DNA from: Selaginella tamariscina
Lineage: Eukaryota > Streptophyta > Lycopodiopsida > Selaginellales > Selaginellaceae
DNA: 64,000 nucleotides
Assembly: GCA_003024785.1 (NCBI GenBank)
Contig: PUQB01000406.1
Location: 129,001-193,000, forward strand
Direction of reading: 5' to 3'
The translations under genes were made by a program, and so were the position numbers. The first letter of the stretch is position 1, and every line of letters begins with the position of its first letter. The notes under the pieces were generated by a model. It did no database searches. It was not told the DNA's origin and worked only from the letters and a program-made list of their open reading frames with translations. Of this stretch, positions 43,801 through 60,214 are shown piece after piece.

Positions 43801-44260
43801 ATGAACTAAAATAATTTTAAATAATTTAGTATGAAGAGTTTAATCTTTTGATATTAATAAATTTTAAGTTTTAAAATTTATTATAAAACCCTTAAAACCT
43901 CTTAAAATGCATTGTTTATTATGTTGTCGTTAAAATTAAAATTCATTTAATATTTTTAAGAAGTAAACAAAAATTAGTATGAACTTTTAAAAGTTTGTTT
44001 TAAACTTTTAATATTATTAGATTTAAAATTTTAAAAGTTTTATTAATATTTAAAAGCCTTAAACACAAAGTGTAATTGGTTATTACATCATAATTTAAAT
44101 TAAATTTACCTTAAGGTTTTCAAAATAAAAAATGTGAAATGAATTTTAAAAACTCATTTTGAATTTTTAATATAATAAGTTCAATACTTTAATAGTTTTG
44201 TATATTCTTAAAAACTTAAACATAGTGTAATTGATTATTGTACTAAAGTTTTTAAAATGA
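40880..44260. repeat. Diverged AT-rich satellite-like tandem array, block 1
   Basis: A module recurs many times: TTGAACTTTT then ATATTAATAAATTTTAAA, then TTATTATAAAC..TTAAAACC, then AGTGTAATTGGTTATTGC(A),  then TTAAAATTCATTTAAGTTTT and TTGGTATGAATTTTAAAAGT. Clear anchors for the TGTAATT(G/C)(G/A)TTATT phrase are near 41,303, 41,935, 42,168, 42,316, 43,590, 44,068 and 44,226. Spacing between neighbours is roughly 140-160 bp. Copies are strongly diverged, so the array is old. Confidence 0.75.
42690..43255. mobile_element. Foldback/MITE-like element with arms over 200 bp
   Basis: The centre is flanked by ATGTTATGAAAATGAAATTA(TTGCCAA) at 42,873-42,899 and its exact reverse complement ending TTTCATTTTCATAACAT at about 43,022. 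Homology continues outward imperfectly: TTTAATGTGTGTG and ATGACATAAATAATAAT occur on the right arm (43,076-43,200) and their complements on the left (42,740-42,800). The right arm has an extra duplication of the TTTAATGTGTGTG part. No coding capacity. It sits inside the satellite block. Confidence 0.8.
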
Positions 44261-44889
44261 TATGATCTTTAAAAGTTCATTTAGGTTTATCATTTTTTTC
44301 TTCAATTGAAACAATAAGGATTGTAAAGTATATAGTTTATGAAGTTACATTTATTTTATTTTATAAAGGAGTAGTTTTTCTTTTTATAGTTTTTTTTATT
44401 GGTGATATTGTTTAATTATGGGGTGACAAACTTTAATAATTGCTTAATAGACTTTGTGCATGTGGGATTCAACTTCATCATCATTATCATTTAGGTGTTA
44501 CATTAATAAATCATAAATTGATATCATCATTTGGAACCTCAAATGACAGTGATGGTGAAAACTCTCAAGTGTTTAAAACTAGTGTAGTTGATGGGTCACT
44601 AACATTATGAATTGTCATTGAAGCCCTTCTAATTGCGACATGTCTTCTTTTTTTTAGTATTCTTTTATTCACCCTTGACCAAACCAAAGCTTTGCTTAAT
44701 TACCTTTAGGATGACATATAAAAATTGAAAAGATCCTTAATCTGCCCAAGTTGTAAGGAATAACTAGCTAAAGAAGCTCATAATATCCTTAGTCACCAAT
44801 AATGTACTCTCGAAACTGGTATTGACTTCTTGTTAGCATAATTATTTAGAATTTCATTAGTTTGAACTCTTTTATATAATATACTTTTC

Positions 44890-45490
44890 CCTCAAAACTA
44901 TAATATAAAGAAAGAATTGATAAACAATATAAACATTATAGCTACCTAAATCCCTTATGTGAATATTTAAAAACTTTGTCTCAATATCCACCACAACTTG
45001 CATGATTAAATTGTAGTTTTTGTTCTTGTGAAAGTAGTCATTTACAAAGGTATTTATTAAAAATTTCACTTCAAAGTGTGTGCAATCAATAACATCACAA
45101 CAATTGAAAAAGCTTGGCTCTCAAATTTCACCTTCCCTATAGTTAAATCATCTGGCCATAGTAAAACATGCTTAAGGTGCTCAACCACAATAGCCATAAA
45201 CTTCTTATAGTACTTGCAACTTATAGATGAGGCAACTCCATAGTGTTCAACTAAGGTTACATAAGCATCCTAGTTGTGAGCTTATGCAAAACAATTGCTA
45301 CTTGTTTTCCCACATGCATATAATGCAAAGGTACATTTGAAATTTAGTAAAAGGTTGTGTATGCATCAAAGGTGCCACAAGATCGCAAATGGTCATGAAT
45401 TGCTCCTTGGAGACTCTAAAGAACTCCCTCCATCTTGTTTGATCCTTAAGCCTACTTCATCTATTCAATGTTGAAACAAGTGAAGAGATC
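44890..45490 (-). pseudogene. PIF/Harbinger transposase remnant
   Basis: Minus-strand pieces in successive frames match the HARBI1-like transposase in order: EFFRVSKEQFMTICDLVAPL, then KQVAIVLHKLTT, then YKKFMAIVVEHLKHVLLWPD, then CDVIDCTHFEV (first catalytic Asp context), then KNYNLIMQVVVDIETKF (second region). At least three frame breaks and several stops make it non-functional. I could not identify terminal inverted repeats or the 3-bp target duplication. Confidence 0.8.
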
Positions 45491-46019
45491 TAGGCTTGAT
45501 GTAAAAGTTTTCTTGCTCAATATAGGAATGCATCCATGAAGCTTGTGCAACAAGTTATATAATACATAAGGTAATATGGAAGAACTCTGAAGCTACTTCA
45601 AAATGGAGAGCTTAGAGCTAATGTGCAAGAGAATGTAATTCTCATTTACTAGTAGTTGTTTATGGCGACTGTGTTAAAATTTATTTAAGTTTTTTAAAAT
45701 ATTTTATATGAATCATAAAAGTTTGTGTAGCCACAACAAAAACCACATGAGGATCCATAGCCCCTTCCATATTTGGCCGCGCTCATGAACCCTAGGAACC
45801 ACTGCCAAAAATATTTTTAGAATTTTACTTATGTGGATGATGGTGAGATTTGCGAGTTCATTTGCACCATCACTGCCACAAAAATGACACTGATAGTGAC
45901 ATGTGTGGCATGTTTAAGTGGATATGACATTAAGATCATTCATTATTCTCTTAACATTATTATTTGACAAGTCAACTTATTTCTTTTCTTAGTCTTTTAG
46001 TGTCGATTAATGTGGGTTA

Positions 46020-47480
46020 AAAACTTTTTAAAAGTGACTTTAAAAATACATTTTGAATTTTGATATTAATAAATAAAATTTTAAAAGTCTATTACAAACT
46101 AGTAAAAATTGTAAACACATGTTATTATGTTGTAATTAAAATTAAAATTCACTTAGGTCTTTAAAATAATAAATTGTAAAAGTTATTTGGAAAACCCTTG
46201 AAAACTCTTTAAGTATAATTCGTTATTGTGTTGTAGTTAAAATAAGAATTCACTTTAGTTATATATATATATAAATGATATGAATTTTAAAAGTTTGTTT
46301 TAGAACTTCTAATATTATGAAATTAAAAATTTTAAAAGTAATTATAACCCTTAAAAACCTTAAGTTTTTGGTTATTAGGTTGTAGTTAAATTTTACTTAA
46401 GCTTTTCAAATTTTAATTAAATTTATATTCTTACACTTTATTAAATGCATTATAAATAAATAAAAATCCTAAATAAAAAGTTTGTAGCATCACATAAAAT
46501 TAAAATTCATCTACCTTTTTAAAAAATAATTTGGTATGAATTTAATATTATTTTTTATAAGTTTTTTTAATTTTTGAAATTCCTAAACACAAAGTGTAAC
46601 TCAACTTAAATTCATAAAAAATTTAAAATAAATTTTTTTATATAGTTTCCTTGTGGCCTATCATCATGCATTGGTGGCCACAAGGAAACTACTTAGCATA
46701 GTCTAAAACTAAAAAAGATTATGTATGAAATGGTGGCAATAAACAACAATATGGTGAATGTTTTGTTTGCAATTGTTACTACATTGGTATGTTTTTTTTC
46801 TTGTATATTTTATATTAATGTTCTTTATATTGTTTTAGGGTAAGCATTATTGTTTTAAGTTTGTGTATCAATTCATTTCTGAAATCATTTCTAAATTAGT
46901 TATATAAGAGCATAAATTATTGTCAAGAGCTCTAATATTACTTGAAACTGTTTCACTTGGACCTGATTTTTAACTTCCACATCTTCAACATTACCATTAT
47001 ATAATAATGAAGTTGTGAAGAATACAAAATTTTTAATATTAAGAAATTTAACATAAAAAGTTTATTATAAATCATTTAAAACATTAAATATAAATTATAA
47101 TTGGTTATTGTATCACATTTAAAATTAAAATGCAGAATGAATTTTAAAGTTTGGTTAAATTATTGATACTAATAAACTTAAATTTTTTAACGTTTTTATA
47201 AAATTTTGAAAACTTTAAATATTTAATGATATTGCATTGCATTTAAAATTAAAATTATTTAAATAAAATTTGGTATAAACTTTAAAAGTTCATTTTGAAC
47301 TTTTGATATTAATAAATTTAAATTTTTTAAAGTTTTTATAAATCTTAAAAACCCTAAGCAAAAGTTTCTATAACTATTTAAAACTAAAATTTATTTAGGT
47401 CTTTAAAATTAAATTTATTTAGTTTTTATGAACCCTTAATTTCATAACTTTTAAAAAATATGAATTTTAAAATTCGTTTT
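46020..47480. repeat. Diverged AT-rich satellite-like array, block 2
   Basis: Same module as block 1 (ATATTAATAAATTTAAA, ATTGGTTATTG, TTTAAAAGTTTGTTTT). It lies beyond the Harbinger remnant, so the transposon and its flanks appear to have split one array. Confidence 0.7.
46643..46691. repeat. Perfect 16-bp inverted repeat, 17-nt loop
   Basis: TAGTTTCCTTGTGGCC (46,643-46,658) and GGCCACAAGGAAACTA (46,676-46,691). GC content of the stem contrasts with the surrounding AT-rich satellite. Confidence 0.95.
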
Positions 47481-47833
47481 GAACTTTATGTAAATAATAA
47501 TTTGAAGGACATCAAATTTCTGAATTGTAAATTTATAACAAGTATGATTAACATAAATACTTTATTTTACTTTATTTACTAATAATTTACCTCAATTACT
47601 AAAAATAATAGATACTTAAATTAAATATATGTTAACCTTCTTATAAATCGTACGTTTTAATACTTTAAAGACCTAAATAAATTCTTAGGCAGATGTATAT
47701 TATTCAAAGAAACTGTTATACATAATATACATGGTCATACTATAAAACGATTTATATAATAATTATAAATCTAAGAGTGCCATTTAAAGGTGTGATTAAT
47801 GGTAATTAACATGGCTTAGGTTACACGCGAGAA

Positions 47834-48257
47834 ATGGCCCTTGTAGCGGGGAGATCGTCGTCTTCCTCAGGCATGGCGACCGCCGGGCTGCCCTATCCCG
47901 ACAGATTCCACGCTGCAGCAGCTTACGCAGGCTTCTCCGTTGAGGAAGACTCTCCACGGCCGCCATCGTTCTCCCAGGAGACGAGCTTGCTCCTCTATGC
48001 CCTCTACATGCAGGTATTCTTTGATCCGCCTGCATTGTGCTCTTCTATAACGATATTAGCTCCTTTTCTGTGAAACTCGCATGAAGTTTCAGCTTTTGCT
48101 CCTAATTCGTATCAATTTGAGATTTTGTTCGATTTCCATGCAAAATGGACTCAATGGTCCATTTTTTTAATCCTAGTCCTGCTTGAAAATGCCGTGAAAT
48201 CATATAAAATGCTCACTATAAGATTATTTCGACAAACTGCTTTATGTGTGTGTGTCT

Positions 48258-48288
<31 letters not shown>

Positions 48289-51200
48289 TGGACTATATGG
48301 TCCCATAATGCGTATTATATGTTTTACAGCATAACCTGTGCTTGCAATATAGTATTAGCTTGACAATGAATATTTTGGCTTAGATATACATAAATTATAC
48401 AAATGAAAATTTTCATACATACATATACATGCGAAGTAGAAAATTCGTTTCTGTTTGTACCAAAATCAACTTTCTTGATGTGGGTTTGGTTAGGCTACTG
48501 CTGGACCTTGCAGAGTTGGCAAACCTAGCGGATGGAAACCTGCGGATCACGCTAAATGGAAGAGGTACTTTCTTTCACACACAGACAAATGTCTATGTTC
48601 ATATGTGTATTTATAGAACAGTTCCTGTTTATAATACGTTGTGTATAGCTGGACTCAACTTGGAGACATGTCATCGGTGGAAGCAATGAGGCTCTTCGTA
48701 AGGACTTTGGAAGTATGTATCCATAAAAACACATACACACGGACAAGCACGTATACATGTTGCAAATACTGAAATGTAATTATTTGTAGGAAGATGATCC
48801 AGACTGGTTTTATAAATCGCAAGGAAGAGAGATCGAGGCCTCAAATGAAATGGTAACCATTACTTCATTTATTTGCTCTCTCTCTCTCTTAACTAAGATA
48901 AATAGCACTATGAAACTGTGTGAGTGTGTGCGTGCGTAGGGAGAAAGAGAGAGAGAAGAGAGAGAATTTATCATCTGGTACACACGTAGACACACACTCA
49001 GACACACACACACACACGTAGACATACACGCATAGGTACATACACGTGACACGGAGCCTGTTTTCAGCCTGTACAGGATAGCGATTTGAAGCCGAGCTCA
49101 CAAGAGGGAGATATGCCTGTAACAAACAACTCTCCCTCGTCACCTCCGCCATTCTCAGCAAACGGCCGAATTGGCATAGACATGAAAGTAGAAGAGAATG
49201 ACGTTGAGTGTACCATCGTCAAGGACTATCCCGCTCGAAATGAATGGCTTGCCCCTTCTGTATCTGGTCGGAGGCCAGCAGCTCGCTATCAGGTTTGCTT
49301 AGAATGCTGATTAAGTATACTCTTTTGTATAGTGAAGTGTACTCCTTAATATAATACGTTTAGAGTTCTACATGTAAACGCACAAACACACATACACACA
49401 ATGTGTATGCTTGTAAATATTTATATATATTAGATATATGCATATAATTGCTTTAGACCGTATGTATATTGAAGCAGAAGTATTGAAGCTCAAATTCTTA
49501 TAGTATATGATCGTAATATGTCTATACATTGTGGCGTAGAGATAGATATTTTAATCTGCATTTTAAATACAAGTCATAATGATTACTTAATTTGATGCAG
49601 CATGCAGCAGCAGTTGTCCACGATAAAATGTTTGTGATTGGAGGAAATCATAATGGCCGCTACTTGAACGATGTGCAGGTAACAGTTTGCATGAACACAG
49701 ACAGACACACGTATAATTACATACTAGATAAACTTATATACTGTTCATTGTTTATTCCTGTTTTATTCATAGGTGCTTGATTGAGAACGTTAACATGGTC
49801 TAAAGTTGAGCAGAAGTTGCCAACGCCTTCAAGTCTAGCAGAAATACCGTCTATCCAGACTTTGGCTCCCTGTGCTGGTCACAGTCTAGTAAGTGTTCCG
49901 TTTTATACATAATATATAAACAACAGGAGTAATTGAATTTATCTCTTAATGGTATAGTTTAATGTGTGTATTTGTATATATATCATGATGGTGATATAAT
50001 ATATCATCGTTATCTTATCATGCATATGTACGTCAAATTCAACTCACATAATTTCAGATACGGAGAAACCGGATGCTTCTTGTGGTCGGTGGACACTCCA
50101 AAGGCTCTTCGGACACTGTTTCAGGTTGGTCTTGTTAGTTATCCTGATATTAGTCAAGTAGTATGTTTTTCATATCACACACACACAGAGCGAGAAGGGG
50201 GCGGGGGGGCGGCCAAGTTCTTGCCTAATTATTTTTTTTTGCAGTTCATGCGTTTGATACAGAAACTTTCACATGGTCATTGCTTCCAACATACGGACAA
50301 GCTCCAGTATGTCTTTATAATTGACTTTTTAAAGATACATTTGTGCGTGCATGCGTGTGTTGTGTCATGTATGTTTGTTTGTTTCAATAATGTGTATGCA
50401 TTTTTTCTTAAAGGTGGCCCGGAGGGGACAATCTGTGTCACTTGTAGGATCCAACTTAGTCATGTTTGGAGGTGAAGACACAAAACGACGTCTTTTGAAC
50501 GATCTCAATATATTTGATCTCGAAACAATGACATGGGAAGCGGTGGACGCTATGTAAGTGTGTGTGTGAAGCATATTATAGTCGAAGGATGAAGTGATAT
50601 CGATGTATTCACTTTTTGCAGAGGTTTACCTCCGTCCCCTCGTTCTGATCACGCTGCGGCTGTCTACGCGGGTCATTATCTCTACATATTTGGTGGTGGT
50701 TCACATTCGAGCTGCTACAACGATTTGCACGTCCTAGACTTGAAAACGGTAATGACCTTAGTAACGCATTATTCAAAAGTATACATATGCATGGATACTC
50801 TACCTACCACGTATATATCTACGAGCATTAGCAACTTAAAACTCATGTTTACCGTACTCGAGATTAAAAACTCCAACTTGGCTTTAGTATTTGAACCAGC
50901 TTAGAAATTTTTTAATGCTTCTCAGAGAATAAACTTGTCAATGCTTCTACTTACTGAGGATCGATATTAAGTATAAGACTATACATTTGGATGTTACTTA
51001 ATTATTAATACGTTAATTATTAAATATACTTTTCCAGATGGAATGGTCTCGCAAAGAGACGAATATCACACCGACGCCTCGTGCAGGCCATGCAAGTGCC
51101 AGCGTTGGTGATTTATGGTACATTGTTGGTGGAGGTGACAATAAATCAGGTAAAAAAATTTACCTGTGTATATATCCTTATGTACATATACATATAATAT

Positions 51201-51951
51201 ATACAGCTTCGTCATATGCAATACATGATATAATCATAAAATGGAAACTTAACATATACTAACTACTACTTTGTGCACGTAAGGTATATCCGAAACGATT
51301 CTTTTGAACATGAGAACACTCGAGTGGTCTGTAGTAACTTCTGTCCCGGCTCGGACGTATATTGCATGCGAGGTATATATAATGAACGTATGCGTGTGCC
51401 TGTGTGTATGTTTTGGTGCGTCTTGCTCCCTATTATCGATATGTTATTCGTTTCCTTCTATACTAAATGCTTGTTATAGTTTTATATTATTATCTTCTGA
51501 TTCTTACTGTGCAGGGACTAAGTTTGGCATCTGCCTGTTTAAATGGCGAAGAAATTCTAATAGCTTTTGGTGGCTATAATGGGAGATACGGCAATGAGGT
51601 ACTCCTAGATTAATTATTGTATTTAATTAATAGTTATGTACATTTCAGGTCCATGTACTAAAGACTGGTATAAGTCAATCAAAGCCTTCACCAGCTCCAA
51701 GTTTTGGTGGAAACCATGTTACTGAAATTGAGGAATCTCCTGATGTGCGTATGGTTTCAAGTGAAATGATACACCACGAGCCCACGGTACGACATACGCA
51801 CACGTACACGCACACAACACACACACACACATGAATATATGTATACGTATAGCATGATAATATGTTTGTATATAGGGTACAATCAATTAACTTATTAATA
51901 AGCTATAATTATCTTGAAAAGAAGAAATTATATTGTTGATCTATGAACCCC

Positions 51952-52050
<99 letters not shown>

Positions 52051-52788
52051 AGAAACCGCATGTTATTGAGGCTTAGATCGACTAGTCATACATTAAATGA
52101 GACTTAAATTTATAAGCATTTCTATTGTTTAAAGAAAATGCGTTTTCTTTAGGAGAATGGTGGTTATAATACTCCAAAACTTTTGGAAGCTAAGCGGGAG
52201 CTGGAGGTGGCTTTAGCTGCAAGCCAAGACGAGAATTCTAAACTGAGGAGTGAGCTTTCTGCAGCTACCAACGAATTAGCAAAGGTATATACACATATGA
52301 CCACTGTTTGTGGACGTATGTATATTAAACTGATGTATATGTACTATTTACTATATATATATATATATATGTTTTTTTTTTTTTTGCACAGGAGTTACAA
52401 TCTGTTCGCGGCCAGTTTGTTCTGAGCAATCAAGATGCTTCAAACTCGAGGTGATATTATTAACCGTATTCCTATCTTGTGCGTGCGTGGGTATGTGTGT
52501 GCTTTGCACATAATACAGTAGTATTATATTCTTCAAATATATTTAAACTTCTCTCTCTGATTAATCGTAGTTATAACCATGTGTGTGTGGGAAACAGGTT
52601 GAGGTAGCGGAACTAAGGCAAAAGCTACAGTCTATGGAGGCATTACAGAAGGAGCTGGATCTACTGAGGAGACAAAAGGCTGCATCTGACGAGGTTGCGG
52701 CTGCTGCACTCGCTCACAACAAGCAAACTCTGGTGTCTGGTCATGGCTTGCTGGTGCTCCCAATGATAACAAATCCTCAGGTTTGTGA
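47834..52788 (+). CDS. Acyl-CoA-binding protein with kelch repeats (class IV ACBP), 18 exons
   Basis: Exons: 47,834-48,013; 48,494-48,564; 48,649-48,712; 48,790-48,852; 49,068-49,292; 49,601-49,678; 49,773-49,888; 50,058-50,124; 50,245-50,306; 50,414-50,553; 50,622-50,748; 51,038-51,149; 51,284-51,372; 51,515-51,598; 51,649-51,786; 52,153-52,284; 52,392-52,450; 52,598-52,788. The acyl-CoA-binding domain has LPYPDRFHAAAAYAG, GPCRVGKPSGWKPADHAKW and WTQLGDMSSVEAMRLFVRTL. Kelch blades follow (VIGGNHNGRYLNDVQ, LLVVGGHSKGSSD, VMFGGEDTKRRLLNDL, YIFGGGSHSSCYNDLHVLDL, IAFGGYNGRYGNE), then a coiled coil. Corrected for three one-base losses (about 49,781; 52,415-52,425; 52,727) the length is about 666 residues, normal for the family. 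It binds acyl-CoA esters in cytosol. Confidence 0.93.
51955..52051. repeat. (CT)n microsatellite, about 97 bp
   Basis: Nearly pure CT tract interrupted once by TCTT, in the intron before exon 16 of the kelch gene and within 100 bp of its acceptor. Confidence 0.95.
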
Positions 52789-52943
52789 ATTAAACATTTT
52801 TGTCTTATGTACCTAATTTTTTATTAATTTAAATATTTATATATGACATATACGTGTATATCATATATGCCATCCGTATTTTATGCATTTATTTTCTTTC
52901 TTAATAACATTTAGTTATAATGTGACAATTAATTAAACCTTAG

Positions 52944-53274
52944 CTAAGCTCCTATGAGCTTCATCCCTGCAGGGCCTAGCCGCAACTCTACGTGCCCAAG
53001 CACATGTCTAACATCCCTACACCTTGCTATCCTCTGTAGGAGTACTCCTAATTTCACTAACTCACCGTCTGTGTCGTCCACGTAAAACGGCTTCACAGCA
53101 ATCCCATTATTTGGATTCACACAGAAATTATCCGTACAATCGTCCACCAGTATGGAGTCCTTGAGGCTCCTGCCCAGTACACTGAGGTCTTTCACATATA
53201 GGCCTTCTTCGTCCTCCTCGTGCCATAGCTCAGTACATGAATCTATAAACAGCCTAAACAACACTGTTTAGTTT

Positions 53275-53320
<46 letters not shown>

Positions 53321-54242
53321 TATCTCTCTATATATATATAATTATAGACACAAACACAGACATGGAGTGTGTGTTGTTGTGGAGATAAAACCCCTATTAA
53401 TAGTTTATTTCTTGCATATAACATGTATCCATTATATATTAATATGTGTTATAGTATATAAAATATCCATATTAATGTGAAATAAATTGTAGGGCAGGGT
53501 CAGTTCATATAAATAAAACTTAGCATAGGAAGCATGTGTGTGTGGGTGTGTGTGTGTGTGCATAATGTATGTTTAACTTCTAGAATAAATAGTTTAACAA
53601 ATCACATTTCTTGCACACACACACACACATATATAGGATCCCAAAGCCAGATGCACCGATATGTGTGTGTCTGTGTGTGTGTGTGTGTGTGTCTGCAAGA
53701 TAAGATTCTGCCCATCATTTTGACACATGTGTGTATAGTGTGTATGTTGATGGGCAGGGTCAATCTTATCAATAGATGTTGTTGTGGGAAGGGTCGGTTC
53801 ATATAAATAGCGTTGTGTGTATTGTTATATGTTTAAATTCTATAATAGTCTTGGGTTATATATATATAATATATATATATATATATTATGTATGTATGTA
53901 TGTATATGTTACCTGTGAGAAATGAATTGATGGGCAGGGTCAATCTTATCAATAACCTGATTGGCATAGCAAGCAGGAGAAGATGTAAATATGACAAGCT
54001 CAAAAATCTTGGACATGTCGACTAGGAACGCATCCAACCCTGGCCTCTTCTTGACATACATTCCCCTCTTATCATCAATACTGACCTCAAAATCGTAGCC
54101 GTGCGAATCATAAATGGAGCTGTACACGAGTGTGTTGTCGAGATCGAGGAGAAGAGTCTTCTTTCCGATCTGCCGCTCGCTCTGTTTCGGCAGCAATGGC
54201 AAATTCCTCGGAAAGATGAGCTTCGCATAAGAAATCAGAACC
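52944..54242 (-). CDS. SCP/CTD-like small phosphatase, 5' end unresolved
   Basis: Two exons: 53,913-54,242 and 52,944-53,253 (stop TAG), joined in frame across an AG|G Arg codon. The catalytic motif LLLDLDNTLVYSS carries the DxDxT signature of FCP/SCP phosphatases; further motifs are KRPGLDAFLVDMSKIFELVI with IFTSSP, and SILVDDCTDNFCVNPNNGIA. The second Asp pair in VDD replaces the usual VDNS, still in the metal-binding position. The first exon begins at acceptor TTTTAG with phase leaving no in-frame ATG, so a 5' exon is missing from my model; a candidate would lie antisense to exon 1 of the methyltransferase gene. Substrate unknown; relatives act on phospho-serine in nuclear proteins. Confidence 0.82.
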
Positions 54243-54358
54243 CTAAAATGAAAACAAAAGGATTAGGGTAGAAGGATATATACCTGAAAAGGATATTATA
54301 AGAATATACTCATGGCTGAGTATATTCCTTCGTGAAGAACCCTAAACCTCTAGGGTAA
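54243..54358. promoter_or_regulatory. Divergent promoter region between phosphatase and methyltransferase
   Basis: Only about 115 bp separates the first recognised phosphatase exon from the ATG of the methyltransferase on the opposite strand. It contains the motif AACCCTAAACC (telobox-type, AAACCCTA class) near 54,337-54,349, often found upstream of plant translation-related genes. No TATA assignment attempted. Confidence 0.4.
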
Positions 54359-58785
<4,427 letters not shown>

Positions 58786-58799
58786 GTCATTTTCTTTTA

Positions 58800-60180
58800 T
58801 ATATATGTAGAGATATATATCTGTGCATGTATACGTACTCCATACAAACAGTACAAACCTGGTTTCATATGCATTAACCACGTATGTGTGTGTGTGGGGG
58901 GGGGGGGGGTGGGATTGTAATATTGTATTATTGATAGCTATTATCTTCCAGTTATCCGTTTTCTTTTTTATGATATGCACTTATAATGCTTCTTTTAAAT
59001 GACAGTTCTTAAGGGGATTATAGAAACAATGTTTTTGAAGGAACGGCAATTGTCCCTGGAGTTATTTTTGAACCAATACAGAAGAATAATTTACCAAGTG
59101 GTACTGTGTGTGTGTGTGCGCGCTCGCGTGCGTGACAGAACCATACACATAATTTGGGTAACACACACACAAACAGGTATTGCATACATGTATATACTAT
59201 ATAATCTCTTATAAACACTCATTTGAATATATATATATATATAAAAACTCTGCTGAGGTATGCATATACATATATGCACATACATACGTATACATAGTTT
59301 AAAAGTCAAGATTCATGTACAGCTTTATAACATTTTAATTTATCTTAAATAAGTCATGTTTTTGTGAGTTTTTTTTCTTAAAATTATCAATAAAAAACTA
59401 CAATTGGAATTAAAAAATTAAAAAGTATTTTTAAGTAAAATAAATAAATAACATGCCCTGTAAAAGCTCTGGAATATAGACAAGTGCATATAATATTGGT
59501 TCAAAACCCTAGTTTATATAAAAGAGGGAATGGTTTAGACTGAAATTAATTTAGTGATTATTAAAATTTCATTATGTTAATAATAACATATGGCATTGTA
59601 GTTATACATTTAAACTTTACATTATCTATGTTTCAAAAGATAAAAGGTGGTTAGGGTTCTTTAGTAAATGGGTCTATAGTTAGGGTTTTTTAGTAAATAT
59701 TAGAGGAACATTAGGATGCATTGGTGGATGTATAAATGGCATAACTTATTTTTATTCTATTTTAGAAAATGTTTTAATTGTTACATATGTACAATCTCTC
59801 GAAGATTAAGTTAAATGTCATGTTGAACCTCATAAATGTGTATTGATAAGGAGACTCTTGATTAAACTTTGTACTGTAAACTTAGAAAAACAAATTAACA
59901 TCATCTCATTCACTTTATATTCCATATGTAGACGATGTTGAGAGTTGTAATGTTGTTTGTCTCACTTGTATGCAATTCAAATGTTATACTAACTTCACTC
60001 AAACCAATATAAAAATATTTATCACATATCGATGCCATGACCTAACATAAGTAATTCATGGCAAGTGTGAAGGTAGACCTAACTCCATCGGTAACACCAG
60101 GTCATGACTATATAAGAACTTAATAAAGTACAAACAGAATTTTATACCCTAGTGACATAAGCATATCAGATAACCATCCC
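58800..60180. other. Spacer downstream of the methyltransferase
   Basis: Microsatellites to 59,310, then AT-rich sequence. A short open piece near 59,000-59,100 (LKGIIETMFLKERQLSLELF) after a possible acceptor could be a further exon, but phase does not fit the methyltransferase and I leave it unassigned. Confidence 0.45.
58896..58909. repeat. Run of 14 G
   Basis: Uninterrupted G14 after a TG microsatellite, followed by TGGG. Such a tract can form quadruplex structure and is a hotspot for length error. Confidence 0.95.
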
Positions 60181-60214
60181 AATATAAATGTTAAAAATTT
60201 ACGTACTTCATAAT

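Larger units (their letters stand above)
40090..47800. other. 7.7-kb AT-rich gene-free region
   Basis: Between the divergent BRCA1 and acyl-CoA-binding gene starts. It consists of a diverged satellite-like family (about 40.9-44.3 and 46.0-47.5 kb), a foldback element (42.7-43.25), a dead PIF/Harbinger transposase (44.9-45.5) and a short perfect inverted repeat (46.64). No intact gene. Confidence 0.7.

Noticed and set aside
47796-48035. Minus-strand open frame opposite exon 1 of the kelch gene
   Set aside because: Pure shadow of a GC-rich exon; the plus-strand reading has the acyl-CoA-binding motifs and exact splice phase.
58999-59100. Extra 3' exon of the methyltransferase
   Set aside because: Phase does not match any donor upstream and the family does not need it.
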